A stretch of DNA of 64,000 nucleotides from Planctomycetota bacterium (GTDB lineage Bacteria > Planctomycetota > Phycisphaerae > SM23-33). Within the stretch, counting starts at the first letter, position 1, and every line of letters starts with the position of its first letter. Under the pieces are notes generated by a model. That model saw only the letters and a list, made by a program, of their open reading frames with translations, ran no database searches and had not been told where the DNA came from. The stretch spans positions 34,669-98,668 of the forward strand of contig JAAAOJ010000031.1 of NCBI GenBank assembly GCA_009908915.1, read 5' to 3'. A program made the translations under genes and the position numbers. Positions 44,501 through 50,963 of this stretch are shown here, one piece after another.

Positions 44501-46147
44501 CCCACGAAAGCCGACAAGGATACCCATGCCGGGAGTTGGCGGTTCTTGCCCGCCGGTGAGGACCAGTGGGTTCAGCTCGACATCGAGCAGTCGATGTCGC
44601 AACTCCGCGACCTGGCCGTCTCGCCGGATCGCAAGCGCCTGGCCATGCTCACCGCCGGCGAAGGCCATCCGATACTGGACATCTTCGATCTGCCGGGCCT
44701 GCTGGAGAAGCGAGCGGCCAAACCCCTGCATACGGTCGATCCGTATCCCGGCGGCATTTGGATCATCGGCTGGGATCGCGGCAACAAGCTGCGGGTCAGC
44801 AGCGACATGCCGCTGTCGCGCCTAGCCCGCGACGAGAACGGTAGGGCTCTGCCGGAACCCGCGACTGACCCGGTGGACATGATGATGGATAAGCCGGCCC
44901 AATATTTGCTCGACCTAACCACAGGCAAGTTGACGGACGCGCCCCCCGTCAAGACGACTACCCAGTCGGTCAGCAAACCGGCAGAGTCTCAAAGCGCCAC
45001 GGTATTGGATGACCAGCAGGTTGAGTACCTTCTCAAGGCCACGAGCAGGCCCGCTTCGACGACCACGCTGACTGCCCCCCGTGTCACGCTGTACGGGGGA
45101 AGCAAAGCCTATATAGAGATGCGCCATTCCTCGCCCGCATCACGTCCAGCGCCGACGTCCCAGCCAGCCAAGGCAATGCTCGACGGCGAGCGGGTCGATG
45201 GTTTGGGCAAGTCATTGACCATTCAACATCAGGCGGCCAGGCTCGCCGATCTGGTAGGGAAAGCGAAGCCGGACTTCACCTTCGGCGACAATGGCCGGGA
45301 CATGATGTGGATCGAAGGCAAGGATACCGACAAGCCGAGCTTCCGACTGCGGCGGGCGTTCATCTACAGGCCAGTCGGTGGAGAGGCAAACTTCGTGCTG
45401 CTGAATTCCACACGTCAGGCGGGGCCGCCAGATGATGCCTTCATCCTGGTGGAGACATCAGGCCCGCCGACTGTGGCAAAACTCTTCGATGAACGCCCGA
45501 GGCACGACGGCGGCAGCGGCGACTACGCCCTCGTCAAGTCACGCGGCCCTGACGGGGCGGTGCTATACGAGATCGGCTGGCAGAGCGAATACCTTGCCCG
45601 TTGGGCGAAGCAGCGGCGGCTGTACGTCCTGCGGACAGGCGATAAGTGGGCGTTCGTGGGCGAAGGCCCGGCCGAGGGCTACTTCAAGAGGGGCTCCTGC
45701 AGGCAGGTTCGCACAACAGTCGATGCTCGCGTCGAGTGGACGCAGACGACTGGCGCGCCGGTGCGGATACTTTTCGCCGTAACCGAAACGCAAAGCGAAT
45801 GGGCCAGCAGCGACATGTTGCAGGCAGACCCGCACGCCGGCGATTCGATGCGGGACGATCTGGAGAAGCTGCGCGAGTGGGTGTTGCAGGGCAAGCTGCC
45901 GGCCGCGCTACAAGCAGTGTCTGACCGGCCGTACATGCTGGCCCGCCGTGGCGAGAACCTCGAGAAGCTCGTGCGGCATCTATCTTCATGGACGCCTGGA
46001 GAGCGGGAGTCTGCTTTGAAAATCCAGACCGTCTGGAAGCGGGAACTGACGAGGTTGAACGCCGACCTGTTCGCGGGGGAAATCCCTGAAGGCCGTCGCA
46101 TCAACTTGCCCACGGACGCGGAGATGGCGAAACGGATAAGTCGCTGA
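35576..46147 (+). CDS. giant M56 (BlaR1-like) membrane protease with a 3,500-residue multidomain architecture
   Basis: A single open frame of 3,523 codons. Residues about 20-80 hold two helices and about 320-350 a third. The M56 zinc site HELAH is at 429-433, followed by the Glu of AERENCCDDLAV; a fourth helix lies at about 552-575 (ALVLAVAVVGVVFYG). An insertion of about 240 residues separates helices 2 and 3. The rest is predicted extracytoplasmic: HEAT-like repeats at about 980-1175, paired YTVVxxRxxRPIAKG modules at about 1545-1770, an RND-porter-like segment near 1785-1820 (RLNPKRLAAMGLTVAEV), repeated (L/M)PxGWE modules, TQPA/SQPA linkers, and a SPDRKRLAML propeller-like strand near 3010. 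No penicillin-binding sensor motif (SxxK) was recognised in place of the usual BlaR1 C-terminus. The function is unknown; sensing or proteolysis with blaI as the output is the inference. Confidence 0.8.
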   Translation: MNTLVELLNAGPAQLALSEVVGRIGWALVHFLWQGAAIAGLLWLALRLLARRGPQARYAVACLALLLMAAAPVATFFVVQPAGQDVRRPAQTSAATYSEDDSWGKGTPLKVPAEFREGTATLEQAKAWCRALVVGSCLGNGRVIEVEHRELVPGGEQAVVVFDPSCGGSGGRGPQLIFSRTASGLQFLGDLSGSWRAAPPDALGRPRLVGYWRLGGGEGKASLIVLTSRGFVPVAHVDASGGDGAADEKRRTWRTLFEEPVSQKTLAATFGEDASSRTSWPDMEKEPELAATAKPVADDAAESGDGQHWTSRVFAWAQPAMPYAVAVWLAGVLACSVWHVVGWVRVQRLRRGAQPLADGPNERHWRAASGRLADAFGIRRAVRLLKLTGAGARDLAGPVVLGVLRPAVLIPAAVLTGLTPSQVEAVLAHELAHVRRHDYFVNLLQTLVETLLFYHPAVWWASARIRAERENCCDDLAVSAVGNSHAYAAALAALAEVAVAQQPARPAGLIGRLVPAARLGRSSADRIAPGAKTNLLHRIRRLLGIQSGPTTRWTSALAGALVLAVAVVGVVFYGCGSDPQVMTAKPVLTDANYPEALAGLRRLLGQSLQDGWELVVTDEGTVQPPGWPAGMGVAITLQPPEQQVQQPGKAPRPARLWIMALGYDGTYTKDHPGLPLWPHAREMSRWRARRVFQQAYGGHESNIHNALRATDDFSPPVADVPNTLSAGRARFNPRNGRIQFGFGRWWRGDDGQVRPLSLAARVEEVVTPEGRVGVNQAMRTMQTEPGESAQYTGHLVLDPAETGAALCDLRQITVRYQCVLPDRVDYIPIPLEPGRNHSIEHPSRLEVTTSGIIEDGDKKYIDVTAALHRGSGDAEIAGRFPTSHLMTYARMQPPPGADPAMTCGSLVVHSTIVRDDGETRIETCRVPLNPDECAWPLEAVVLQVPTGLRVIDGTCRLELEPSRLTTDPAFGTNPAELTWDQLMELAIAATDEVPDADAAQRLIELGEPAIPAVVRMLGRGLNERYATEILKRIGPPAVPHLLQGAVDGHGGRDGGTPAALLGTFGDRRVVPALIAIMRDGYVEPAPLGIRNGSGGRHAYTAYALGKLADPRAVDCLIEALDSDSPNVVYLAAWALGEIGEARAIEHLERLLDRPDPFTVVRGSLPRRSPDFHTTVRNAISDIRRFGPARLSPMPADQPAVWANPAPSVRARLAMVSARNQVKKLYETFPMLAEAGGAYIHIRRDDNGAPERMSFELTSNISRMGPQGPPTVRYDNLPHCVIRVSLVRAETEPSNGSDEQWRSYEIEGGTWISHVQVWSSDDRLKDAVENSVHEALSRFGGSTSHKLGTEPARRDVSIVNWIELVDKDDLPAGMYCRVPVYDTTDHPGAKWVYKHTLDAMKRAEAAGLSELSARLEGAYTAKGTLEIGEQFVQGDTITIRLRYIDEDKDIGRHMEAGNPVHVYGDKQFKSVYLWGHMPTDLPPGRYTVNLELDEYERKNGQLFLAPTTRIRHHERLSCTYMVEPAEAASQPATAQAGGKLPGSELTLAQAAGDKPLVVIGEALTEAGAGMSREDGVTVHRQEVKPWFALKGHLPQEQVEAERITVAYTVVEPRGERAIAKGRSVIWVLRPSPNKGKWVGVKALADTPENRRHMIMSLGQLPYPQVELKDALAQADTVAICKADDEGAGIVFEDGVTNYLQMFAVVRTLKGENPADKLLVTYTVVDRRDRPIAKGETIIWLLGKGEASQWPVNGKLQSVERRPGIKAVPDTPKNRRNMAAANTQAGTQPAAKRTIRIRLNPKRLAAMGLTVAEVKAALPESGTIDARQVGILGRLAIATHDGRAVLLQDVAEITPEQPTATSRPSETTTATSGHEIVLHVLDAQAVMTPETREAMLLTALNSSSAKMDMAKAALRDIEMMRLVFRKKLKPDREGGPLPFDTFFVSQSGEDALIKYVVATRSQGGAVPAEWLDELLKPHRDGFQLMKASLWTRDQVRHERQRLCQPENPHKVREFMAGVWEKTQRQNGPVATPEPGIPRMSGEFTSAPLASLYADDNMAVMYAKPVEFPRGSGNLRVYFIEAHWDDRLGQWTVRGCGAFPTEQLDKRTDIFLTRHPKASLVEGELPENWRDSDAPPATQPATDHAGPPMTEAQAMTATAELAQAIGGKMPANWEIKSRRYVKMAGGNWPSGQAVRIVLERRSPNAAEDLKKGRGGEVELAVMIGPFSRPTIPDMVSQAGNAPELGAWRGCTVFGFVAGGTDWPTAKADILAALKATDAPAAETQPAAAWMKQVRKALPKGWSVKPAANVPGVAKSAPREVWWIITRDDPMRVIYSSPVAMMPQEKTYQITIVAGPKVSAEDYRKMVEFNKSLQRKFRGNDGTLRLMGELFWWEKRTDKNTNRPYLLPTHFDDEHSLSIVCRQLLGGFYKFESKEDRAQASDVLAAITAPFKAHSVASSQPATQPATAPAEAASQPPSAPAATRPATQPVMSNLAKRITSGMPEGWELTGHGRSTPMRWSDDPALKAENFERLSFRHKTAEAVFPPGPATFTLWIAPAGYVGRAYENAGVAEQEGQPAALAWVGNGSLLFIMVATSDGSDEWKPVVELIKTLGFTASAEKNITPVAAKTAKVVTELSEQDRAKALPGSTVGLPAAMGPELPGNFACAVVARALTDPMVLPIAGDRAHAWQKFEFDKESVLAGDPDVRFPWPVNYTMDVKTERPVLKGEKVILVIRRKNPDQFAITIRPPEQRAWVKEAWEFTQRIRKLSAEEMTDQLVTGRRYALGEFLDALPWFRHKTTGLEPAVRTRIVRKFADEVRILQDGKQWETRGTLHDRHHLIVCLAELKARPELLEILERQQGFSCCAPPAMIDGVVACGHRGDAWLLARKIPEMRGDGGYVALHEAIQKLTGLKAEIPKATGNTNEAVHARDLAHARMWAEKLARAGIGTPDALHVVIDDTWDQLAVMLLKEGVLWYEYGPTKADKDTHAGSWRFLPAGEDQWVQLDIEQSMSQLRDLAVSPDRKRLAMLTAGEGHPILDIFDLPGLLEKRAAKPLHTVDPYPGGIWIIGWDRGNKLRVSSDMPLSRLARDENGRALPEPATDPVDMMMDKPAQYLLDLTTGKLTDAPPVKTTTQSVSKPAESQSATVLDDQQVEYLLKATSRPASTTTLTAPRVTLYGGSKAYIEMRHSSPASRPAPTSQPAKAMLDGERVDGLGKSLTIQHQAARLADLVGKAKPDFTFGDNGRDMMWIEGKDTDKPSFRLRRAFIYRPVGGEANFVLLNSTRQAGPPDDAFILVETSGPPTVAKLFDERPRHDGGSGDYALVKSRGPDGAVLYEIGWQSEYLARWAKQRRLYVLRTGDKWAFVGEGPAEGYFKRGSCRQVRTTVDARVEWTQTTGAPVRILFAVTETQSEWASSDMLQADPHAGDSMRDDLEKLREWVLQGKLPAALQAVSDRPYMLARRGENLEKLVRHLSSWTPGERESALKIQTVWKRELTRLNADLFAGEIPEGRRINLPTDAEMAKRISR

Positions 46148-46189
46148 TAGCAGGATGTCGCCGACATGGTTCGTGGAAAACTGCCCGGC

Positions 46190-46380
46190 CGGTGCCGCTG
46201 GATGTGGGCGCTGCGGTCGATGCACTTCCTACGTTCTCGGCCGACAGGCCAGCCGAACTTGCCGCCAGCAAGGCCTGAACCCTTGCACGAAAGCTTGCAC
46301 GTGTTTTTGGGCGCTTGTACGAATCCTTGCGCGGATTGCAGGCCGGGGGAGGCGGACGCTGACAGGTCGTGGCGGAATCG
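46190..46380 (+). repeat. right copy of the long direct repeat (integrase 3' end)
   Basis: It starts 43 bases after the giant gene stop and matches 34636-34826 in the same direction. The reading frame again gives DVGAAVDALPTFSADRPAEL and a stop (46276), followed by the same non-coding tail. No recombinase core is attached to this copy. With the left copy it brackets blaI and the giant gene. Confidence 0.9.
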
Positions 46381-46389
46381 CACAAATGC

Positions 46390-46731
46390 TCACGCGTCGC
46401 TGTTCGTGTCTGGCCCTGCCATCTGGGCCAAAGCATCGCCAACTTCAGACCCATTCTGGTTAACATGGCGTGGGACAGTCGGAGTTGCTACGCGCATGGA
46501 AGGCGCTGCCAGTTCCTTCTTGAGCTTTGAAATCTGGAGCAGAACGTTCACCGTCGCAAAAGCTAGGCTCAACAGTGCAAACAAACTGCCAATAACCAAG
46601 CTCCGGGCGGCTCCCGAAGAGAGGGCTCCAATGAATGAAATCAGCGCCAGCAGCCCGAAGACGCCGACGCCAATCAAGCAGCCTCTCAGGAATTTCAGCC
46701 GTTGAAAACCCTTCTGTTGCTTGAAATCCAC
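46390..46731 (-). CDS. hypothetical two-helix membrane protein
   Basis: A 113-residue frame with two helices (CLIGVGVFGLLALISFIGAL; SLVIGSLFALLSLAFATVN) and a basic N-terminus. The C-terminal 35 residues (SMRVATPTVPRHVNQNGSEV) look unstructured. I recognise no family. It begins 30 bases from the 3' end of the tRNA-Gly gene and ends ten bases past the right repeat, so it could belong to the same rearranged segment. Confidence 0.55.
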   Translation of the reverse strand: MDFKQQKGFQRLKFLRGCLIGVGVFGLLALISFIGALSSGAARSLVIGSLFALLSLAFATVNVLLQISKLKKELAAPSMRVATPTVPRHVNQNGSEVGDALAQMAGPDTNSDA

Positions 46732-46760
46732 GATATCTACTCCACATGAAAGATATCAAA

Positions 46761-46831
<71 letters not shown>

Positions 46832-46886
46832 GTGCGTCGCGTGCGGCGAGGCGACGGTCTGATTATCCTCCCGGCCGGCGGGTCCG

Positions 46887-47435
46887 TCAAACGCGGCCGG
46901 GAACGTTTGCGTCGCCGTGCGGCGTCCCTCGCAAGCTCTGCGGGGCGACCTTGATATCCAGCACGGGCGTCCCGTCGATCGCGTCCAGCCCGCGGACCGT
47001 CAGCGTGGTCCCCTCGACGCCCAGAAGCTCCACGTCCGTCACGGCGATCGGCGTGAGACGGTCCGGCGTCCGCGAGGCGAACGGCCCGACCTCCTTACCG
47101 TCCCAGCCGCGGTTGAACCGCGTCCGCAGCGGGCGCTGGGCGTGCAGCAGCCATACGACGGTCAGGTGCGACTCGTCCGCCAGCCCGTGCAGGAACCGCG
47201 CCATGCCCGGCGCCAGGCGAATCTCGGAGACCTCGCCGCCGGTGGTGCCGAAGCCCGTCTGGCGGCGGCGCTTGTCGTTGGCGACCACGCCGATGGGGCG
47301 GATGGTGACCGGCTCGACCCGGCCGTACAGACAGCGGGCGCAGAGCGGCTCGTCGTCGATGCGGTGCACGTCGGCGGGATCGCACGCCCGGCCGCATTCG
47401 TTGCATGTCTGTCGCTTGGCGTCCTCAGCCATCAT
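46887..47435 (-). CDS. TrmO/TsaA-type tRNA methyltransferase with N-terminal zinc ribbon
   Basis: A 182-residue protein. The TrmO (UPF0066) fold shows IRPIGVVANDKR, EVSEIRLAPGMARFLHGL, SHLTVVWLLHAQRP, FASRTPDRLTPIAVTDVELLG and LDAIDGTPVLDIKV. Such proteins N6-methylate t6A37 of some tRNAs using S-adenosylmethionine. An extra N-terminal zinc ribbon (CNECGRAC...CARCLYG) is fused. ATG 47435 and ATG 47432 are both possible starts. It faces away from the tRNA-Gly gene on the same strand, 56 bases upstream of it. Confidence 0.85.
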   Translation of the reverse strand: MMAEDAKRQTCNECGRACDPADVHRIDDEPLCARCLYGRVEPVTIRPIGVVANDKRRRQTGFGTTGGEVSEIRLAPGMARFLHGLADESHLTVVWLLHAQRPLRTRFNRGWDGKEVGPFASRTPDRLTPIAVTDVELLGVEGTTLTVRGLDAIDGTPVLDIKVAPQSLRGTPHGDANVPGRV

Positions 47436-47567
47436 ACGCTCACCTCCGGTGAGGCGGGGGGGTCTGTTGTAGCAAGGCGCCGCACGGTGAGCAAGCCATC
47501 AAGCTGGTGGGGCTGCCGGTCCGGCGACACGCATCGTTGAATGGCGGTCGACAGTGTGAGGCGCGCT

Positions 47568-47849
47568 CTACGGCGCGGGCACGCGGCTGGAGTAGACGGT
47601 GAAGGCGTACAGCGCCGCGAAGCACAGAAGAACGACAAGGATCACGGCCAATTGGCCGAACGTGGTTTCCGAACCGGCGACGCCCAGGACCAGGCCGGCA
47701 ATGAGGAAGATCACTGTCACGACAGCGGCCACCAGTGGCGCATGCCCGAACACGAAGATCAGCGCGCCCAGCGTCACGCCAGTGAGAATGGAGACCATCG
47801 CGAACCGGCCGTAGCTCATTTTCGCATCGGTCTGATCCGCATCGCTCAT
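47568..47849 (-). CDS. small three-helix membrane protein
   Basis: A 93-residue protein from ATG 47849 (MSDADQTDAKM). Three hydrophobic stretches (VSILTGVTLGALIFVFGHAP; AAVVTVIFLIAGLVLGVAGS; LAVILVVLLCFAALYAFTV) fill most of it. I recognise no family. The start overlaps the stop of an upstream frame in ATGA, so that frame was presumably once a gene. Confidence 0.6.
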   Translation of the reverse strand: MSDADQTDAKMSYGRFAMVSILTGVTLGALIFVFGHAPLVAAVVTVIFLIAGLVLGVAGSETTFGQLAVILVVLLCFAALYAFTVYSSRVPAP

Positions 47850-48010
47850 GATCGCTCTCCCTGTGCGTCCGGTTCGCTGTCCGGACGGGCCTCGCCGCCG
47901 ATGAGGTCGCCTCCCGCCCCGATGGGCCGATATTGTCCCAGGCGGCCGGGGGCTCCGCAAGGCACCATGTGGCCTTGTGCGGGCGCCGCGGGCGCATAGA
48001 ATGCGCGGTA
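47846..48010 (-). pseudogene. C-terminal remnant of an unidentified gene
   Basis: The frame ends in TGA at 47846, joined to the next ATG (ATGA), and reads GGDLIGGEARPDSEPDAQG before it. Upstream, at about 48022, it runs into the repeat block, so the N-terminal part is lost or replaced. I recognise no family in the surviving 55 residues. Confidence 0.35.
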
Positions 48011-48021
48011 GCGGACGGCGG

Positions 48022-48085
48022 TGCGGGCGAGACGCCCGCGATACACACGGGCGAGACGCCCGTGCCACAGACAGGCGAGACGTTA
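48022..48085. repeat. cluster of short palindromic GGCGAGACGCC repeats
   Basis: GCGGGCGAGACGCCCGCG, ACGGGCGAGACGCCCGTG and ACAGGCGAGACG occur within 64 bases, spaced about 23. The first two are short hairpins (GCGGGCG-AGAC-GCCCGC). The third lacks its right arm. The rest of 47850-48337 holds only the two gene remnants annotated here. Confidence 0.7.
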
Positions 48086-48233
48086 CGGAGCCGATCATCG
48101 ACGCAGCCGACCTGGTTACGGAAATGCAGGAGATCAAGCACTACTACCACGCCGGCACCGGGGCCTGCGTCGGCATCGAGATGTGACGCCCACTGGCCTG
48201 CCCGCATGGACGGCAGCAGATGTGGCTGCCCCG

Positions 48234-48341
48234 TCAAGGCCAGGGGATGACCTGGAGCACCGGCAAGAGGAAGTGCATCGCGATCATGACGGCGATGGAC
48301 GCGGCCAGCGATGTCGGCGGCATGGGCCACTTCGGTTTCAT
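48234..48341 (-). pseudogene. truncated isoprenylcysteine-carboxylmethyltransferase-like N-terminus
   Basis: A 35-codon frame (MKPKWPMPPTSLAASIAVMIAMHFLLP and on) ending at TGA 48234. The PP-x-hydrophobic start and helix resemble the N-terminus of methyltransferases of the ICMT/PEMT membrane family. ATG overlaps the stop of the upstream small membrane gene (ATGA), so the start looks genuine but the product is cut short. Confidence 0.35.
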
Positions 48342-48601
48342 GACGGCTTCGTCTCTTCCTTCTCCGCTGCTTCAGCCGATTTGGCGGCTTGACTCTTTTT
48401 GTCCGCCCAAGGGAACAGGGTCATGAAGAAGGCTGCAAGTGTAGCGAACAGGCCGGCACCCGCCACGCCGCCGGGGCATCCCGGCTGTCCGCAGCACGGG
48501 CAGTTGCCTGTACCGATCAGCCCGAACAGTCCGGCCCACCACAGGCCGAAGCGAGCCAGGATTCGCCATAGCTTACCCAATATGCCGAGTCCCTTCACCA
48601 A
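48338..48601 (-). CDS. small Cys-rich membrane protein
   Basis: An 87-residue protein. The N-terminal amphipathic/hydrophobic part (LWRILARFGLWWAGLFGLIG) is followed by a Cys cluster (CPCCGQPGCPGG), a second helix (GAGLFATLAAFFMTLFPWA) and a Lys/Glu-rich tail. I recognise no family; the Cys cluster could bind metal. It ends in ATGA with the truncated frame downstream. Confidence 0.55.
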   Translation of the reverse strand: MVKGLGILGKLWRILARFGLWWAGLFGLIGTGNCPCCGQPGCPGGVAGAGLFATLAAFFMTLFPWADKKSQAAKSAEAAEKEETKPS

Positions 48602-48706
48602 TGCTCAGCCGGCCGGGAGTGATGTTGGCACTCCCGACCGGCCAAGCGTTCATCGCGAACGATCCAATCAGCAGGATTGCACGGTGTTCTTGCGGCGGCA
48701 AAGCGT

Positions 48707-49333
48707 CTACGCCTTACGGCGTCGCCGTCTCAAGAGCCCCACGCCGCCTATCGCCAGCAGCGACAGGCTGGCCGGCTCGGGGACAGCGCCGAGGTTGAAC
48801 GTGTACACCTCGGAGTCCGCGTACGTCCCGGTCGTGTCCGTGAGGCGATACGACACCGTGTAGGGAAGCGTCGGGTCCAGTCCGTCGGGCAGGTGATAAC
48901 GCACGTGTACGTGATGGTTCGCGTAATCACTCAGCGTGAACGTGGACCCATCGGCGGTCAGGATCGGTGCCATCAGATCGTCGAAGAACAGCAACTCGGG
49001 TGTGGCGAAGACCCGTTCGACGAGGATGTTGTAGTCCACTCCGCGCGTGCCCTCCAGGGCATATGTCGGGGCAGTGTTCTGACCAAAGCCAGGTTCGACG
49101 CGGATGTACCCGCCGCCATACATCTCGGTGAACTCGTAGTACTCCTGGCCGTAGGGATTCGGATTGGTGCTCCAGTCGGCGTTCCAATGCCGATAGCGCT
49201 GGGCCGTGTCCAGAAATAGCGTTCCTTCGTCCTGTCCGACCAGCAGGTGGTCGTATGGGCAATCCGCGACGGCAACAGACGCGGCCGCGCCGATCGCCAG
49301 AACCGCCATGCAGAGCGTTCGTCCATATCGCAT
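48707..49333 (-). CDS. PEP-CTERM sorting-signal protein, His-containing
   Basis: A 208-residue exported protein. A signal peptide (CMAVLAIGAAASVAVA) is followed by a soluble domain with EVYTFNLG and a HHVHVRY segment. The C-terminus has the PEP-CTERM signal: VPEPASLSLLAIGGVGLL and RRRRRKA. Exosortase-type processing would anchor or export it; no exosortase is in this window. GGAG lies seven bases before ATG 49333. It is the last gene of the unit with the pseudopilin and the PEP-CTERM gene at 50099-50794. Confidence 0.85.
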   Translation of the reverse strand: MRYGRTLCMAVLAIGAAASVAVADCPYDHLLVGQDEGTLFLDTAQRYRHWNADWSTNPNPYGQEYYEFTEMYGGGYIRVEPGFGQNTAPTYALEGTRGVDYNILVERVFATPELLFFDDLMAPILTADGSTFTLSDYANHHVHVRYHLPDGLDPTLPYTVSYRLTDTTGTYADSEVYTFNLGAVPEPASLSLLAIGGVGLLRRRRRKA

Positions 49334-49355
49334 ATCGTTTTCTCCTTGAAGTCTT

Positions 49356-50036
49356 TCAGTAGTCCAGAGGCCCAGACCATTCCGGGGCCTTCTTGGGGTT
49401 CCAGAGGTTTCGGGTGCCGGGCTTCCAGGTCTCCTCCAGCGTCATCTGGGCGGCGTGCCCATCGGCAAAGAGATAGCTGGCCTTGCCCAGGTGGCGCTCA
49501 TACGCCACGTGATTCTGCGGGTCGGCTGGACCGAACCACATCTCGGGGTGGACGTGATCCGCACCGACGACACTTTCGGGGGTTTCGCAGGCGTAGATCG
49601 TCTCCATGGGGCGAGGGGCGCCGCTGAGGCGAGAGAAGGGCTTATTGTCGAACCGGGCGTTGGTCGAGTAGCTCGCCCACCGATACTGGCCCCACTGCGC
49701 CTGCGGCGGCGGGTTGTCCCAGTCCAGAAACGTGTCGGCCCGGTCGCTCGGACAGCGGTAAAGCAGCCGGGTTCCCGAATACGGCTGGAGGGCGTTGATC
49801 CACCAGGACTCGGCGGGATTCTCGTGCAGCGCGCACGAGCTTGGCGGGTAGTGTTCACCGTTTTCGGTGGCGTACATCTGGATCGCCAGGCCCGTACTGC
49901 GCATGTTGGACAGGCAGACCGTGCCGCGAGCCAGTTCCTTGGCCCTGCTCAGCGAGGGCAGAAGTATGGACACCAGCAAGGCGATGATGGCGATCACCAC
50001 CAGTAGCTCGATCAATGTGAAGGCCTTGTTGCGCAT
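49356..50036 (-). CDS. pseudopilin of the H-X9-DG type
   Basis: A 226-residue protein. The N-terminus is a classical prepilin segment (KAFTLIELLVVIAIIALLVS), cleaved before Phe. The C-terminal half has the H-X9-DG motif (HLGKASYLFADGHAAQ), common in planctomycete pseudopilins of unknown role. ATG 50036 is preceded by GAGG. It sits between two PEP-CTERM genes, 22 and 62 bases away. Confidence 0.88.
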   Translation of the reverse strand: MRNKAFTLIELLVVIAIIALLVSILLPSLSRAKELARGTVCLSNMRSTGLAIQMYATENGEHYPPSSCALHENPAESWWINALQPYSGTRLLYRCPSDRADTFLDWDNPPPQAQWGQYRWASYSTNARFDNKPFSRLSGAPRPMETIYACETPESVVGADHVHPEMWFGPADPQNHVAYERHLGKASYLFADGHAAQMTLEETWKPGTRNLWNPKKAPEWSGPLDY

Positions 50037-50098
50037 GACGACCTCGCCGGGATCAGCCGGGCGGGCCCGTAACGACCCGCCCGGCAATCCGGGATTCT

Positions 50099-50794
50099 CT
50101 ACTTCCTGCGGCGGCGGATCAGCGCCAGGCCACCGAGGCCCAGCAGCCCCATCGTGGTCGGCTCGGGGACCGTCACGAACGAGATCGTGTACTCGTCTGA
50201 CGGAGCAAAGCCGGTCGTGCCGAAGTCAATGGCCTTGAACGTGGCGTCAAAGGTCTCGCCCGGCCCATCGGCTTCGGCAATAAACCATTGATGGTGATGG
50301 AAGCCCCACGCGCCGAGTTCCCCGTTCTCGTTGTACTTGGTGTCCATGAAGATCTTTGGGAACTCGTACGTGGACCCGTCGCTTGTCAGCACCGGAGTGA
50401 AGGTGTCGTATTCGGCCATGGAGAAGCCTTCGTCGAAGGCCACCCGTTCGATGGCAATCCGCCAGTCGGGCGTCGTGCCCGCGTCAGTGCCTCCCAACTG
50501 CCAGTTGCCGTGCTCGGGATGCCCCGAATGCCAGCAGTACAGATACTCGCAGGCGTACTTGCCGGCCAGCGGACCGGACTCCTGGTAGATCAGCTCTAGC
50601 GGATCTCCCCAGTTCGGGAAGCCGGGCGTGCCGGGAACGGAAAAGAACCAGAGCTTGTTGTCGTCTCCACCGTCCCAGGTCTGGTCCTGGTTTCGGCCGA
50701 TATGGGTGTGGGCGTGCGCGAACGCCATCGAGGCGGGAATCGCCAAGGCGCAGAGAATCGTCAAAGCGGTGCGGTTGTTGATCATGTTGAGCAT
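50099..50794 (-). CDS. PEP-CTERM protein with His-rich mature N-terminus (Zur-repressed All3515-like candidate)
   Basis: A 231-residue protein: signal peptide (ILCALAIPASMAFA), then HAHTHIG at the start of the mature part and HHHQWF later. The C-terminus is VPEPTTMGLLGLGGLALIRRRRK, a PEP-CTERM signal. The HAHTH start and the composition resemble the Zur-repressed PEP-CTERM proteins described around Anabaena All3515; that match is from memory. GAGGAG lies just before ATG 50794. A Fur/Zur-like gene is about 700 bases away. Confidence 0.82.
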   Translation of the reverse strand: MLNMINNRTALTILCALAIPASMAFAHAHTHIGRNQDQTWDGGDDNKLWFFSVPGTPGFPNWGDPLELIYQESGPLAGKYACEYLYCWHSGHPEHGNWQLGGTDAGTTPDWRIAIERVAFDEGFSMAEYDTFTPVLTSDGSTYEFPKIFMDTKYNENGELGAWGFHHHQWFIAEADGPGETFDATFKAIDFGTTGFAPSDEYTISFVTVPEPTTMGLLGLGGLALIRRRRK

Positions 50795-50833
50795 CTCCTC
50801 TCAAGTGTGTTGAGCAATGTGGACAAAGAGCCT

Positions 50834-50861
50834 GTTATATTGGCGCGCAGTCGCCTCTCAA
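50834..50861 (-). promoter_or_regulatory. candidate promoter of the PEP-CTERM/pseudopilin unit
   Basis: On the minus strand TTGAGA (50861-50856) and TATAAC (50839-50834) are 16 bases apart, 40 bases from the PEP-CTERM start. CTTGAGAGG occurs twice nearby (one covering the -35 and one downstream near the start), a possible regulator site. Confidence 0.45.
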
Positions 50862-50963
50862 GGTGAGTTGCTACGCCGCCGGAAACGCACGATCAATGCA
50901 CTTCAGGCTTCTGACAGAGCGTAATTCCTGTGCAAAGCGGAACGGGTCAGACTGAGGAAGGGC

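Noticed and set aside
35576..46147. Beta-lactam resistance (classical bla) system
   Set aside because: The BlaI and M56 parts fit, but no beta-lactamase gene and no SxxK penicillin-sensor motif were found; the giant extracytoplasmic region suggests another signal.
47440..48330. 296-codon minus-strand frame covering the palindromic repeats
   Set aside because: It reads through the repeat block and two remnant genes in a different frame; the resulting sequence is not protein-like.
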